Origin: a virus
IMG/VR virus record: IMGVR_UViG_3300035701_003621
Coordinates: 1 to 49,467 of that record
Reading direction: 5' to 3' (one strand)
DNA: 49,467 bases
Shown: positions 25,050 through 33,461 of the stretch, in pieces
Layout: each line of letters begins with the position of its first letter
Position numbering within the stretch: position 1 is the stretch's first letter
Program-made: the position numbers and the translations under genes
Notes under the pieces: generated by a model
What the model was told of the DNA's origin: nothing
The model's input: only the letters and a program-made list of their open reading frames with translations
Database searches by the model: none

Positions 25050-25310
25050 CTATTCTTTTAACTTCTTCCATCCATCTTCTGTTTCATAGTAACAATAATC
25101 CCCTATTAGATCTTTTAAACATTGCTGACAAAGATCACAACGAAACCTAGTCATGTCACCAAATACAGATCCATATCCACCAACAAATCCAATTTGATAC
25201 AACTCCTGCAATTCAACAAAATCATCTGGAAATATTTTCTTTCCACACTTATCACAAACAATAGATTCGGTAATTTCTATTTCCTTGACTTCTCTTTTAA
25301 CATTTATCAA
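25050..25310 (-). CDS. Small zinc-ribbon protein, TTG start
   Basis: 86 residues. IVCDKCGKKIFPDDFVEL and FRCDLCQQCLKDL give two CxxC-type pairs that should hold one zinc. The start is decided by the ribosome site: AGGAGG at 25317-25322 fits only the TTG at 25308-25310, since the ATG seen 5 nt on is in another frame. The site overlaps the stop codon of the upstream miniprotein, so the two are translated in sequence. Function unknown. Confidence 0.7.
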   Translation of the reverse strand: MINVKREVKEIEITESIVCDKCGKKIFPDDFVELQELYQIGFVGGYGSVFGDMTRFRCDLCQQCLKDLIGDYCYYETEDGWKKLKE

Positions 25311-25321
25311 AACAAACCTCC

Positions 25322-25468
25322 TTACTGTTCCGTTGTCATGACAATCTTCTCTAACAACTTATCTGCTTCCCTAGATAAAGGACCAGGATAGGCAGAAATA
25401 AAATGATCAAAGATATCAAACAATAGAGCCCATTCTTCATCTGTTAATTCCAGAATATATTTAATCAC
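25322..25468 (-). CDS. Small acidic protein, 48 residues, GTG start
   Basis: The frame starts at GTG (25466-25468) behind a perfect site AAAAGGAGAATAAAA, directly after the GT4 glycosyltransferase gene. It reads VIKYILELTDEEWALLFDIF, then FISAYPGPLSREADKLLEKI. Helical and acidic; no family recognised. The ribosome site and the coupling to the next gene make it credible. Confidence 0.62.
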   Translation of the reverse strand: MIKYILELTDEEWALLFDIFDHFISAYPGPLSREADKLLEKIVMTTEQ

Positions 25469-25470
25469 TT

Positions 25471-26430
25471 TTATTCTCCTTTTACTTGAGATAATAAAAT
25501 GTCTATCTTCTTCATCATCAAATCATGAGAATAATTAGCAACAACAAAATTTCTATACTTATCACTAATAGGACCGGGATATATAGAACAAATGCCTTCA
25601 ACAAACTCATCTATAGTTGTCCAAATAAGTTCATCTGGATAAATATTCTTGGCTCCTGGGAAATTATGAATGGAAGGAACCATTCCAGTCAACATGCCTT
25701 CCATCAATGACAAATTCTGACTTTCAAATTCTGAAAAACAAGTAATAAAACTTTTATCTTTATACCATTCAGATATATTGTCCTGATAACCTGTATAAAA
25801 AATATTATCTTTTAATCCCATTTCACCAATCATATGATCAACATAAATAGCATCTCTCATATCATTAAATTGACCTGCAATAAATAACTTATATCTATTG
25901 TCTTTTTTAACTAAAGCTTTCATAGCATGAATCATCAACATAGGACCTTTTTTAGGAAAGATAGAACCTACCCATGCTAAATTAAAATGATCCCCTTCTC
26001 TTTTTTCATAAGGATATTTTTCAATCTCTATTCCATTTGGAATATGCCATAGTCTAAGATTCGGATTTACCTCAATTTTATTATTTGAAATCTGAGAAAA
26101 AGTTAAATCCCCAATATACTTTGCAACAAAAATAACATGATCAATAACATTCCAATTAATGTTAAGAATATACCCACACACAGATTCATAAGAATGAACA
26201 CGCATGAGAACTTTTTTATTTTTAAAAAGAGAAGAATATTCTTGTGTTAATTTAATATTTAATGGATCAGCCCATTCAAGCCAAATAATATCAGCCCAAT
26301 CTATTGCTTCCACAATCTTATCCATATCATAAGAATAAACTTCTTTAGTCTCATGAGTTTGAGCAATATGTTTTACAATAGATGGGATAAATTGTGCTTC
26401 ATCTGGTTTACAGATAAAAGTAATTTTCAT
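25471..26430 (-). CDS. GT4-type glycosyltransferase, paralogue of 38389-39453
   Basis: 319 residues. MKITFICKPDEAQFIPSIV, IDWADIIWLEWADPLNI and VLMRVHSYE form the acceptor domain. HIPNGIEIEKYPYEK, NLAWVGSIFPKKGPMLMIHA, FIAGQF and ITCFSEFESQNLSLMEGM are the family 4 donor domain; the E-x7-E motif appears as EFESQNLSLMEGM. Retaining family 4 enzymes use a nucleotide sugar without metal. The paralogue 12 kb away shares the rare phrases WADPL and FPGAK-IYP. Confidence 0.85.
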   Translation of the reverse strand: MKITFICKPDEAQFIPSIVKHIAQTHETKEVYSYDMDKIVEAIDWADIIWLEWADPLNIKLTQEYSSLFKNKKVLMRVHSYESVCGYILNINWNVIDHVIFVAKYIGDLTFSQISNNKIEVNPNLRLWHIPNGIEIEKYPYEKREGDHFNLAWVGSIFPKKGPMLMIHAMKALVKKDNRYKLFIAGQFNDMRDAIYVDHMIGEMGLKDNIFYTGYQDNISEWYKDKSFITCFSEFESQNLSLMEGMLTGMVPSIHNFPGAKNIYPDELIWTTIDEFVEGICSIYPGPISDKYRNFVVANYSHDLMMKKIDILLSQVKGE

Positions 26431-26438
26431 TGTTTACC

Positions 26439-27347
26439 TCACAAAAAAGATTTTAATATCATTTTCAAAAATTGAAACCTATTCTCTAAACTATGTGACT
26501 TAAGAACAAATTCCCTACCTTCCCTTTTTATCTTCTCATACTCACTTGGATTATCCAACACCTTGTAGATTGTCTCCAAACAATTCTCCTTAGTGATTGG
26601 AACATAATGTACATCAGGTTTAAATCCACATTTATCCATATCACTAACCTGATTGCACAGAAGAAGGGAACCAGCAGCAGGGATCTCAAAACACTTATTG
26701 AGAGCAGCCTTATACTTTCCAGTATCCGTTACACAACACTGAAATCTATTTAGTAATAATGCATACCTATCCCCAATATATGTGTGTTCAGTACCGCCAT
26801 ATGGAGGAGGAATATGAATGATTCTATCCCTATCTCCATTTGAGATTATATGATGTCTAATCTCATACACCTCTGGATTATATGCTCCCGACAAAAGACA
26901 ACGATTCAATGGTTCTGATAATATAGGAAGACGAGCATATCTCTCATAAGGACCAAAGAAATCAGGAAAGAAAACCATCTTGTAAACATGTTCTGGATAC
27001 CAATTTTCAAACTGCTCAATTGCTGCAGAGAGGATTACATCATATCTTGTAAACAACTCATCTATCTCAAACTCATAAACAGGATTGTTAAACGAATGTA
27101 AATCCCTCATATATGAAATGATCTTTGTAGATTTTGGAAGGTTCATGATCCAATCAAATAGAAATCCCTGTCTGTCATGCTGAGGAATTGCAAATAGGAA
27201 AAGAAGTTCAGGATCCTTTATATTAGGTGGTTTGTCAATGAAGAGTACCTCAAAATGAAACTCAACACGAAGAAGATGGAATAGATATAAATAGAAATCA
27301 GTCCATCTAGTTCTATAAATTTCAGGGCAAATAATATATCTATTCAT
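26439..27347 (-). CDS. CgeB-like GT-B glycosyltransferase, paralogue of 23991-24962
   Basis: 302 residues from the ATG at 27347, chosen because the protein then begins MNRYIICPEIYRTRWTDFY exactly like its paralogue; the longer GTG frame overlaps the previous gene. Shared blocks are IISYMRDLHSF, FFPDFFGPYERYARLP, LNKCFEIPAAGSLLLC and EKIKREGREFVLKSHSLE. The first domain has diverged more than the second, which suggests that acceptor choice has changed while the donor stayed similar. Confidence 0.8.
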   Translation of the reverse strand: MNRYIICPEIYRTRWTDFYLYLFHLLRVEFHFEVLFIDKPPNIKDPELLFLFAIPQHDRQGFLFDWIMNLPKSTKIISYMRDLHSFNNPVYEFEIDELFTRYDVILSAAIEQFENWYPEHVYKMVFFPDFFGPYERYARLPILSEPLNRCLLSGAYNPEVYEIRHHIISNGDRDRIIHIPPPYGGTEHTYIGDRYALLLNRFQCCVTDTGKYKAALNKCFEIPAAGSLLLCNQVSDMDKCGFKPDVHYVPITKENCLETIYKVLDNPSEYEKIKREGREFVLKSHSLENRFQFLKMILKSFL

Positions 27348-27348
27348 T

Positions 27349-28452
27349 TTAAAGTCTTGTGCAGCTCTGGTAGATCTTCTGGAACCAGTCACTCTTCAAG
27401 ATCCATTCATTATTTGGAAAATCATGATACGATCTCTTAGGGAGGTTCATTAGTCGATTGAATTCCTTTTCATCTATCCGAAATTTCTTTATGAAATAAT
27501 CCTTGTCCTGTTTTATCTGAGCAGGGGTATATTCTACTTTTCTATTCAATTCAATCAGGGCTTGTTCTCTTGTATAGATACCTGCACAGATCAAACTAGA
27601 TAAATGTGACTTTCTTTTATCTGCATTGAAACGAACAGGAAGAATATACCCTTGATAGAAACGGGTGAAGATGGACTCAAAATGTTTTGGCCCATAATCA
27701 GTCCATCCATAACTTAGCAATTGTTTCTTAGCTTCAAACTTGTTATAATCTAGATAATTGAGAATCCTAATCCACTTAACCCTCATCAGGTTGAGCAAAC
27801 CTATATAATTGAACACAGGGAAGTCAGGGAATGGACCTGTCCCATATTCATTCCAAATACTTTCCATATATTTCCAATCCCAATGTCCCTGAGACCATGA
27901 AGGTGGAATATGTGATTCTGTCCTGGCATTTGCTCCTGACAAAACAAAAGGAATTCCTCTCTTCAATGCTTCCTTGTTCACTGCAGCCAGAATGAGATGA
28001 TCGGTGGGTATCTCAAGATCAGGAATTCCTGCTTTTAAAAATGTCATCTGTATATCCCTAAAATTATTCCAATCAAACACTACTGTATAAAGATCTACAT
28101 TACAATATTTGGTAATCTTGTGAATGTTATTAACAGAAGCTTCAGTATTCCATCCATTATCCACATGAACCACCAAAGGATTCAATCCATAAGAAGCTGC
28201 AACACACACAAGCCATGAACTGTCTACCCCTCCTCCAGTTCCAATGACACAATGATACTTACTACGAATCATATGCGCTTTTATATAGTCTGCAATATAC
28301 TGTGCTTTCTTTTTCCCTTCTTCTCCAGTGATAACAAACTCTTTAATCTTTCGATCATAGGCATGACAAAAATTACATACCCCTTGTTTATCAAACGAGA
28401 TTTCCTCGACAGTCGTATCCATTAAACAGCGACGGCAAATTTGGTAAGTCAT
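27349..28452 (-). CDS. N-acetyl sugar amidotransferase (WbpG-like)
   Basis: 367 residues from the ATG at 28452 (GGGAGGAATTTA upstream). YQICRRCLMDTTVEEISFD and GVCNFCHAYDRK form the N-terminal zinc knuckle, CVIGTGGGVDSSWLVCVAA the PP-loop that binds ATP, and FVLSGANARTESHIPPSW the later substrate region. This is the full pattern of WbpG/PseA enzymes, which use ammonia delivered by a HisF-like partner to turn an acetamido group of a sugar into an acetamidino group. The HisF2 partner is encoded 0.7 kb upstream. Confidence 0.88.
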   Translation of the reverse strand: MTYQICRRCLMDTTVEEISFDKQGVCNFCHAYDRKIKEFVITGEEGKKKAQYIADYIKAHMIRSKYHCVIGTGGGVDSSWLVCVAASYGLNPLVVHVDNGWNTEASVNNIHKITKYCNVDLYTVVFDWNNFRDIQMTFLKAGIPDLEIPTDHLILAAVNKEALKRGIPFVLSGANARTESHIPPSWSQGHWDWKYMESIWNEYGTGPFPDFPVFNYIGLLNLMRVKWIRILNYLDYNKFEAKKQLLSYGWTDYGPKHFESIFTRFYQGYILPVRFNADKRKSHLSSLICAGIYTREQALIELNRKVEYTPAQIKQDKDYFIKKFRIDEKEFNRLMNLPKRSYHDFPNNEWILKSDWFQKIYQSCTRL

Positions 28453-28478
28453 TAAATTCCTCCCGAAAAAGTTGTTTG

Positions 28479-29048
28479 TCATCTCGTGTAGATTCTTTCC
28501 TCACTGGGAACTTCACCCATTTTCTTGGCAGGGTTCCCATACCATATCTCACCATTTGGAATATCCTTAGTGACTACTGATCCTGCTCCAACTACAACAT
28601 CATCCCCAATTACTACTCCTGGGAGAATCAATGCTCCAGCCCCTATACGAACACCACTACCAATACTTGGTCCTACAATTTTCTTAAGGACTGCTTGCCT
28701 ACCATGAGAGATATGTCTTGTGTTGCTCGTGATTACACAAGGACCTAAAAATGTATCATCTCCAATCACCATCCCCATGGTAAGATGGGACTGATCATGA
28801 ACAACTGTATGTCTTCCTATTGTAGTCCACCCTTCACAAACAACACCATGAGCAATAACACTCTCATTACCTACAATTGTCTTTGGGCGAAGAACACAAT
28901 GATGTCCAATGATCACATTGTCTCCAAATGAACAACCTTCTTCTATAATGCAGTACTCCCCAATCTTGACATTCTTCCCGATTAATATCCCATAATGAAT
29001 GTTTGTCTCTACAAGATGCAAATAACCATCTTCATACGGATTACTCAT
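28479..29048 (-). CDS. Left-handed beta-helix N-acetyltransferase (WbpD-like)
   Basis: 189 residues with many hexapeptide turns: ILIGKNVKIGEYCIIEEGC, NVIIGHHCVLRPKTIVGN, VCEGWTTIGRHTVVHDQSH and VRIGAGALILPGVVIGDD, closing with YGNPAKKMG. The H-containing turn DQSHLTMGMVIGDDTFLG is near the active site. WbpD acetylates a 3-amino group of a UDP-sugar acid. The next gene is the amidotransferase, supporting a 2,3-diacetamido sugar as the common substrate (inference). Confidence 0.82.
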   Translation of the reverse strand: MSNPYEDGYLHLVETNIHYGILIGKNVKIGEYCIIEEGCSFGDNVIIGHHCVLRPKTIVGNESVIAHGVVCEGWTTIGRHTVVHDQSHLTMGMVIGDDTFLGPCVITSNTRHISHGRQAVLKKIVGPSIGSGVRIGAGALILPGVVIGDDVVVGAGSVVTKDIPNGEIWYGNPAKKMGEVPSEERIYTR

Positions 29049-29062
29049 AAATCCCCCAATCT

Positions 29063-29091
29063 AAAAAACTGGGTTTTAGGGGAAACCCAGT
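29063..29091 (-). terminator. Terminator or attenuator between HisF2 and WbpD-like genes
   Basis: The leftward strand has a perfect 9-bp stem ACTGGGTTT/AAACCCAGT (29083-29091 with 29068-29076, loop of 6) followed by TTTTTTAG. It lies in a 125-nt gap inside an otherwise tightly packed cluster, 15-20 nt before the WbpD-like start. It would lower expression of the genes that follow. Confidence 0.7.
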
Positions 29092-29173
29092 GAACCCCTT
29101 CAGAATAGCTGCTGAAGTCAGCATCAAGACTGCCCTTCGTTACAATGAGCCACCGGTCTGAGCATATACCTCT

Positions 29174-29947
29174 TCATCCTTGTCTCCTTTCCCCCCGACA
29201 AAATAAGTTTACTAATTCTTTTTTACTTGGATAATTTATCATTACCGCCTTATGAGGTCCTTGAAATACAAACAGACTACCAGCAGCAGCAGCAGAAGCT
29301 CCTGCATCAACAGCCTCCTTCATGTCCTGTAAACTACCAGCACCACCACAAACAGTAACTGGAATCTTCACGCTGTCAGAAACCATCTCCACAAGATCAA
29401 GATCATAACCTTGCATCATACCATCCCTTCTCATATCCTGAATCAATATCTCACCTGCACCATTCCCTGCTGCCCTTTTACACAATTCTAATAGAGTATA
29501 TTTTGTCCTATTTCCTCGCACTACCAATTCCCAAGAATTCCACCAATTTTTTCCCACATCTAAACTAACCACCACACTCTGACTACCAATCTCACTGGCT
29601 ATGTAACAAAGATTGATTGGGGCTTGATGATACATAGAATTAATAATTACCTTCTCTGCTCCTGATTGAACTACTCTTATTGCATCATCTACTGAACGAA
29701 CTCCTCCACCATAGGCAAACGGAACAAATGCTTCATCTGATATTTGTTTGATCAGTTCAAAATTAGGACCTCTCTTTTCTTTAGTGGCTGTGATGTCCAA
29801 TAGCACAAGCTCATCTGCTTCCTTCTCACTAAACAACTTACAAATATTTATAGGATCTCCAAGATAAACAGGCTGCTTAAACTTCCTAGTCTTTACCAAG
29901 TAATTATCCATTAGGAGTAATACTGGAATGATTCTATTTCTAAACAT
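29174..29947 (-). CDS. HisF2-type acetamidino-sugar synthase subunit
   Basis: 257 residues, a (beta/alpha)8 barrel of the HisF family. RIIPVLLLMDNYLVKTRKFK replaces the catalytic first aspartate of true HisF (normally PCLDV) by Leu, the hallmark of the AglZ/HisF2 branch. PVYLGDPINICKLF, ELVLLDITATKEKRGP, VPFAYGGGVRSVDDA, EILIQDMRRDG and PVTVCGGAGSLQDM follow. It should pass ammonia to the WbpG-like enzyme rather than make histidine. The usual glutaminase partner HisH is not in this window. Confidence 0.87.
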   Translation of the reverse strand: MFRNRIIPVLLLMDNYLVKTRKFKQPVYLGDPINICKLFSEKEADELVLLDITATKEKRGPNFELIKQISDEAFVPFAYGGGVRSVDDAIRVVQSGAEKVIINSMYHQAPINLCYIASEIGSQSVVVSLDVGKNWWNSWELVVRGNRTKYTLLELCKRAAGNGAGEILIQDMRRDGMMQGYDLDLVEMVSDSVKIPVTVCGGAGSLQDMKEAVDAGASAAAAGSLFVFQGPHKAVMINYPSKKELVNLFCRGERRQG

Positions 29948-30575
29948 ATCTCCCTTCCCAATCGAAATTCATCTGTAAGTCACCTGCAATTTCTAATAGA
30001 TAGTAGATGTCCCCCACAATGAAAGTTTTCCCAAAGATACACAACTCTTCAAAATCCCATTGGCTTTTATGTATTTCATAATCATTTCCATGTTCCCCAA
30101 CACCTTGTCTACCACAATTAATTGGAATGAGAACGTAACTGACTTTTCCATGTTTCTTAAATTCTTTAAGTAATTCAACTGCTTTCCCCTTTTCAAGATG
30201 CTCCACTACATCAGCAGCAATAATCAATTCAAAACATTCTTCCATCGTTGGTAATATTTCAAAAGCATTACCTATTAAAATTTCATCATAGATCATTAAC
30301 TGAATATCAGTTACATATGGTTCAAAAATTTCTATTCCTACTAATCTAGTCCTATCCTTTCCATAAAATCTCTCACTATTATATCTATCACTATAATCAA
30401 AAAACTGTTGATCAACTTCACCATACTTATTTCCAGATCTCCAAAGATCAACATACTCTCTGACTAAAAATCCCCACTTACCATGACCTATTCCTACATC
30501 AAGTACAGATCTTGGTTTTTTATCCAACAATAAGGAACACATATAAGATAAACAACTAGGACCACCTGACCCCAT
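29940..30575 (-). CDS. SAM-dependent methyltransferase (class I)
   Basis: 211 residues. SVLDVGIGHGKWGFLVREY is the SAM loop (residues 23-41), LVGIEIFEPYV the acidic strand and FELIIAADVVEHLEKGKAVE the motif IV/helix of Methyltransf_11/23-like enzymes. The target is unknown; sugar or glycan methylation is inferred from neighbours. Its end overlaps the HisF2 gene by 8 nt. Confidence 0.82.
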   Translation of the reverse strand: MGSGGPSCLSYMCSLLLDKKPRSVLDVGIGHGKWGFLVREYVDLWRSGNKYGEVDQQFFDYSDRYNSERFYGKDRTRLVGIEIFEPYVTDIQLMIYDEILIGNAFEILPTMEECFELIIAADVVEHLEKGKAVELLKEFKKHGKVSYVLIPINCGRQGVGEHGNDYEIHKSQWDFEELCIFGKTFIVGDIYYLLEIAGDLQMNFDWEGRYV

Positions 30576-30587
30576 ATTAATTCCCCC

Positions 30588-31085
30588 TTATACCTTCTTC
30601 ACCAACTCAAAGACTGCTTTGGATGTATTCTCATTTTCTATTGTACATACATGAAACCCCAACTTTGCAAAGAACATCAGGGATGGTTTGTTCCAAGCAT
30701 AGACTTCTGCTACAAGGGTATGCAGATTATAAAGAGAGGATATGTGTTTGATGATCTCAAAACAAGAACCAACAAAATAAGAAGAATTGAGAATATAATT
30801 ATCCCTATATCGAATCACCCTTCCACATTTGGCTCTATCACCTTGCATGACATTATAAACAGAAAATTGCCCAACTGGAATGTAGTTTGTTGAAGATGCC
30901 TCATATTGCTCTTCCTCTACAATGAACATAAAGTCTTTTGAGTTCTGCAAATTTCCAATGATCCAAGTTAATGTCTGTTCCTCTGTAACTGCCCCACTAT
31001 CAAAAAAACAATGTCTATTCTCATTCCTATGTTTTGTAAGCAATGCAGCATCATTCTTTGTTACTAATCTATATCTCAGGCTCAT
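30588..31085 (-). CDS. GNAT-family N-acetyltransferase, PseH-like, paralogue of 2548-3030
   Basis: 165 residues: YRLVTKNDAALLTKHRNEN, TLTWIIGNLQNSKDFMFIV, VGQFSVYNVMQGDRAKCGR and NKPSLMFFAKLGFHV. The order and the NxxSxxFxxxLGF ending match PseH, which acetylates a 4-amino-sugar made by a DegT aminotransferase. That aminotransferase is the directly preceding gene, joined by a 4-nt overlap, so the two probably act in sequence. Confidence 0.82.
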   Translation of the reverse strand: MSLRYRLVTKNDAALLTKHRNENRHCFFDSGAVTEEQTLTWIIGNLQNSKDFMFIVEEEQYEASSTNYIPVGQFSVYNVMQGDRAKCGRVIRYRDNYILNSSYFVGSCFEIIKHISSLYNLHTLVAEVYAWNKPSLMFFAKLGFHVCTIENENTSKAVFELVKKV

Positions 31086-32278
31086 AAGTTCCCCTCATAA
31101 AATTCGTGTATTTTAGAGCAAATAAATTCTACGTCTTCACGAGTAAGTCCTGGATACAAAGGCAGTGTCAGGATGTGAGGGAAGAGTCCCTCAGCTACAG
31201 GAAGTACTGGTCTATTTCCATACACAGAATATAAATGTAGAGGCTTATAGTGAACCGAGCTCATTATTCCATTCTCTTTAAGGAAGACTGCTAAACCATC
31301 TCGATTATAACATTTAATACAGAACAAATGCCATGAAGATTGTTCAAGAGGAAGATTGAGCTTGTCACCAAGAGGAGGAAGAAATATTTTTGTTGGTATT
31401 TTGCTTTGCTTGTCAGGTAAAGATAAATCCAATAATTCTTTATGATACCAACCTACTCTTTCTCTTCTTAATCTATTAGATTCTTTTAACTTGTCCAACT
31501 GAACAAGTCCAATTGCTGCATTAATATCACACATATGAGATTTTTCGCCTATAGAATCTACAGAATATTCCCACCAGTAAGACTTATTACTGTCCGTGCG
31601 TTCCCAGGTTCCCTTGTCTATGCCAAGCCACCTGAGCTTCTTTGCCTTGTCTGCAAGTTCCTTATCTCTCACCACCAATGCTCCTCCCTCTCCCATGCTC
31701 AAGTTCTTAACTGCATGAAACGAGAAGCAACCTATGGAATCAGAAGAAATTGGTAAAGAGGAACCCTTGTAATAGGCTCCTGCTGCGTGAGCACAATCCT
31801 CAATGATCTTAATTTTTCCAGGATTAATACCAAGATCAGCACACCTCTCACTTATGGCAGTTTCCAGCATATTGACATTCACTGGTCTACCAGAATAATG
31901 AACAGGAATGATTGCTTTTGTCCTTGGAGTGATTCTACTCACGGCATCCTGGATGTCCATATTAAGTGTGATTGGGTCCACATCACAGAATATCGGTTCA
32001 GCCAGATTGTACTTGACCACATGAGCAGTAGACACAAAGGTGATTGTAGGGACAATGACTTCATCACCATGATTCACTCCTATTAACTTGAGTGCCATGT
32101 CCAATGCAGCAGTACATGAATTAAGTCCAACAACAAACTTACCCTTGCTGTATTTTTCTGCAAACTCTTTCTCGAACTGTTCTGTCTTGGGACCAAGACC
32201 TGTCCAGCCTGTACGGATCACCTCTGCTGCTGCCTCTACTTCTCGCTCATCATAAAAAGGACGGAAAACAGGGATCAT
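31082..32278 (-). CDS. DegT/DnrJ/EryC1 sugar aminotransferase (PLP)
   Basis: 398 residues. IPVFRPFYDEREVEAAAEVI, GWTGLGPKTEQFEKEFAE and VGLNSCTAALDMALKLIGV are the N-terminal signature. IIEDCAHAAGAYYKG contains the PLP-binding Asp, and SFHAVKNLSMGEGGALV the Schiff-base Lys. GIMSSVHYKPLHLY and LTLPLYPGLTREDVEFI are the C-terminal hallmarks. The enzyme puts an amino group on a keto nucleotide sugar from glutamate. The keto-sugar source (a 4,6-dehydratase) is not in this window and may come from the host. Confidence 0.92.
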   Translation of the reverse strand: MIPVFRPFYDEREVEAAAEVIRTGWTGLGPKTEQFEKEFAEKYSKGKFVVGLNSCTAALDMALKLIGVNHGDEVIVPTITFVSTAHVVKYNLAEPIFCDVDPITLNMDIQDAVSRITPRTKAIIPVHYSGRPVNVNMLETAISERCADLGINPGKIKIIEDCAHAAGAYYKGSSLPISSDSIGCFSFHAVKNLSMGEGGALVVRDKELADKAKKLRWLGIDKGTWERTDSNKSYWWEYSVDSIGEKSHMCDINAAIGLVQLDKLKESNRLRRERVGWYHKELLDLSLPDKQSKIPTKIFLPPLGDKLNLPLEQSSWHLFCIKCYNRDGLAVFLKENGIMSSVHYKPLHLYSVYGNRPVLPVAEGLFPHILTLPLYPGLTREDVEFICSKIHEFYEGNL

Positions 32279-32457
32279 TCTATTTCCCCTTCTTTTACAA
32301 TATAATGACGTACAATATTATTTTTCTGTGTTATCAATTCAAAACCTCCATCCCTCTGACAAATAGAAAGGGTTTCTCCAATATCAGTCTTAAAAAGAAT
32401 GGGATTAAAAACTTCTTCCATCACAAATAAAAAATCCGGATCTACTGAAAGTTTCAT
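32275..32457 (-). CDS. Unknown small protein, 60 residues
   Basis: Starts MKLSVDPDFLFVMEEVF, followed by beta-rich sequence (GFELITQKNNIVRHYIV). It shares ATGA overlaps with the membrane miniprotein before it and the aminotransferase after it, so it is part of the same translated chain. No family recognised. Confidence 0.6.
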   Translation of the reverse strand: MKLSVDPDFLFVMEEVFNPILFKTDIGETLSICQRDGGFELITQKNNIVRHYIVKEGEIE

Positions 32458-32606
32458 AACTTATTCCCCCTTACATATCTTTCCAATGCCCCTGAATCAA
32501 GTTGCATGAATGCCTTGATCAGCAAATCCGCAACAAACTTGGTTGAGAACAGACTGACAAAAGCCATCACCAACAATAATAAAAAAACTTTTATTCTTAG
32601 GATCAT
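32454..32606 (-). CDS. Membrane-anchored miniprotein, 50 residues
   Basis: It begins MILRIKVFLLLLVMAFVSLF, a membrane anchor or uncleaved signal, and continues with FVADLLIKAFMQLDSGALER. Start and stop each overlap a neighbour by ATGA (at 32603-32606 and 32454-32457), which makes it a real gene although short. The tail should lie outside the cytoplasm if the positive-inside rule holds. Confidence 0.62.
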   Translation of the reverse strand: MILRIKVFLLLLVMAFVSLFSTKFVADLLIKAFMQLDSGALERYVRGNKL

Positions 32607-32977
32607 TTGTCCTCCGAAAGATCAAAAGTTATGACTTCCCCATCAATATACTTTTTGATCTGTTTGACATGATTACATATGGCACAGCAAAGAACAGCTT
32701 CATGGTCCTTTGTTCTACAATAAACTCTTACATATCTATGATCACATTCATTTATCTCTTGTAATCTCTTATATGCTTCTTGCTCAGTTTCTGCCTTACA
32801 TAACTTGTCCGAGCATCCACAGTAGTTGGTGGCTCTAGTAATCCAACGAATATTGTCTTCTAGTTCGGTCAGTCTAGTGTCAAACTTGTCAATAGCATTT
32901 ACAACAGCCTGTCCAAGATCTAGTAGACTGAACCCCCCACTATTCTGAACTTGCTTCTTAAGTTTAGTATAATTCAT
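32603..32977 (-). CDS. Unknown Cys-rich protein, 124 residues
   Basis: An N-terminal helical part (KLKKQVQNSGGFSLLDLGQA, AIDKFDTRLTELEDNIRW) is followed by YCGCSDKLCKAETEQEAYKR and VLCCAICNHVKQIKKYI. Six cysteines in CxC, C and CCxxC groups suggest zinc binding. No family recognised. Confidence 0.6.
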   Translation of the reverse strand: MNYTKLKKQVQNSGGFSLLDLGQAVVNAIDKFDTRLTELEDNIRWITRATNYCGCSDKLCKAETEQEAYKRLQEINECDHRYVRVYCRTKDHEAVLCCAICNHVKQIKKYIDGEVITFDLSEDK

Positions 32978-33023
32978 TCAACCTCCCTACTAGAAACAGA
33001 ACTACCAAGTGTCTGTTTATGAA

Positions 33024-33416
33024 TCATACCACTGGTGTAACTGGAATTGCTGCTGCCAATGCTGCTGTCTGTCCCACAATCAAATCATTCTGCGTTTTAA
33101 TTGCATCTGCTGCTGCTTGAATTGCTGCAGGGTCTCCTGCTGCAATAGCATCTGCCAACTGCTGGGACAATAGAGCCTGCTGGTCTGTCAATCCCTTGAT
33201 CGCTATCACTGCTGCTGCCACTACATCACCCTCAGCCGTGACCTTGGCTATGAGTGTTTCCATATTTGCTTTCAATTCTTCTATTCCTGACATAGTATTG
33301 TTAAATCCTCCTGATATTTTTTTGGACAACACCAGAAGATTGTCCAGAATAATTCCTATGGCATCTAACTTCTGGTCCATAGCTTTCAATTTTCTCCTTA
33401 TTCCACATCCAAACAT
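33024..33416 (-). CDS. Ala-rich coiled-coil protein, 130 residues
   Basis: MFGCGIRRKLKAMDQKLDAI opens a heptad-like helix. After GIEELKANMETLIAKVTAEG comes an Ala/Ile/Gln-rich region (AAVIAIKGLTDQQALLSQQ, AIAAGDPAAIQAAADAIK). The Ala-rich repeats resemble phage tail or fibre-associated helices. Function unknown. Confidence 0.6.
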   Translation of the reverse strand: MFGCGIRRKLKAMDQKLDAIGIILDNLLVLSKKISGGFNNTMSGIEELKANMETLIAKVTAEGDVVAAAVIAIKGLTDQQALLSQQLADAIAAGDPAAIQAAADAIKTQNDLIVGQTAALAAAIPVTPVV

Positions 33417-33461
33417 TCTACACCTCGTCAGACACTTGGTAGTTCTCTTTCCGGTAATTGT

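Noticed and set aside
29125-29177. 17-codon frame after the HisF2 gene as an independent gene
   Set aside because: It has a good ribosome site but no protein-like features; kept only as a possible leader in the terminator finding.
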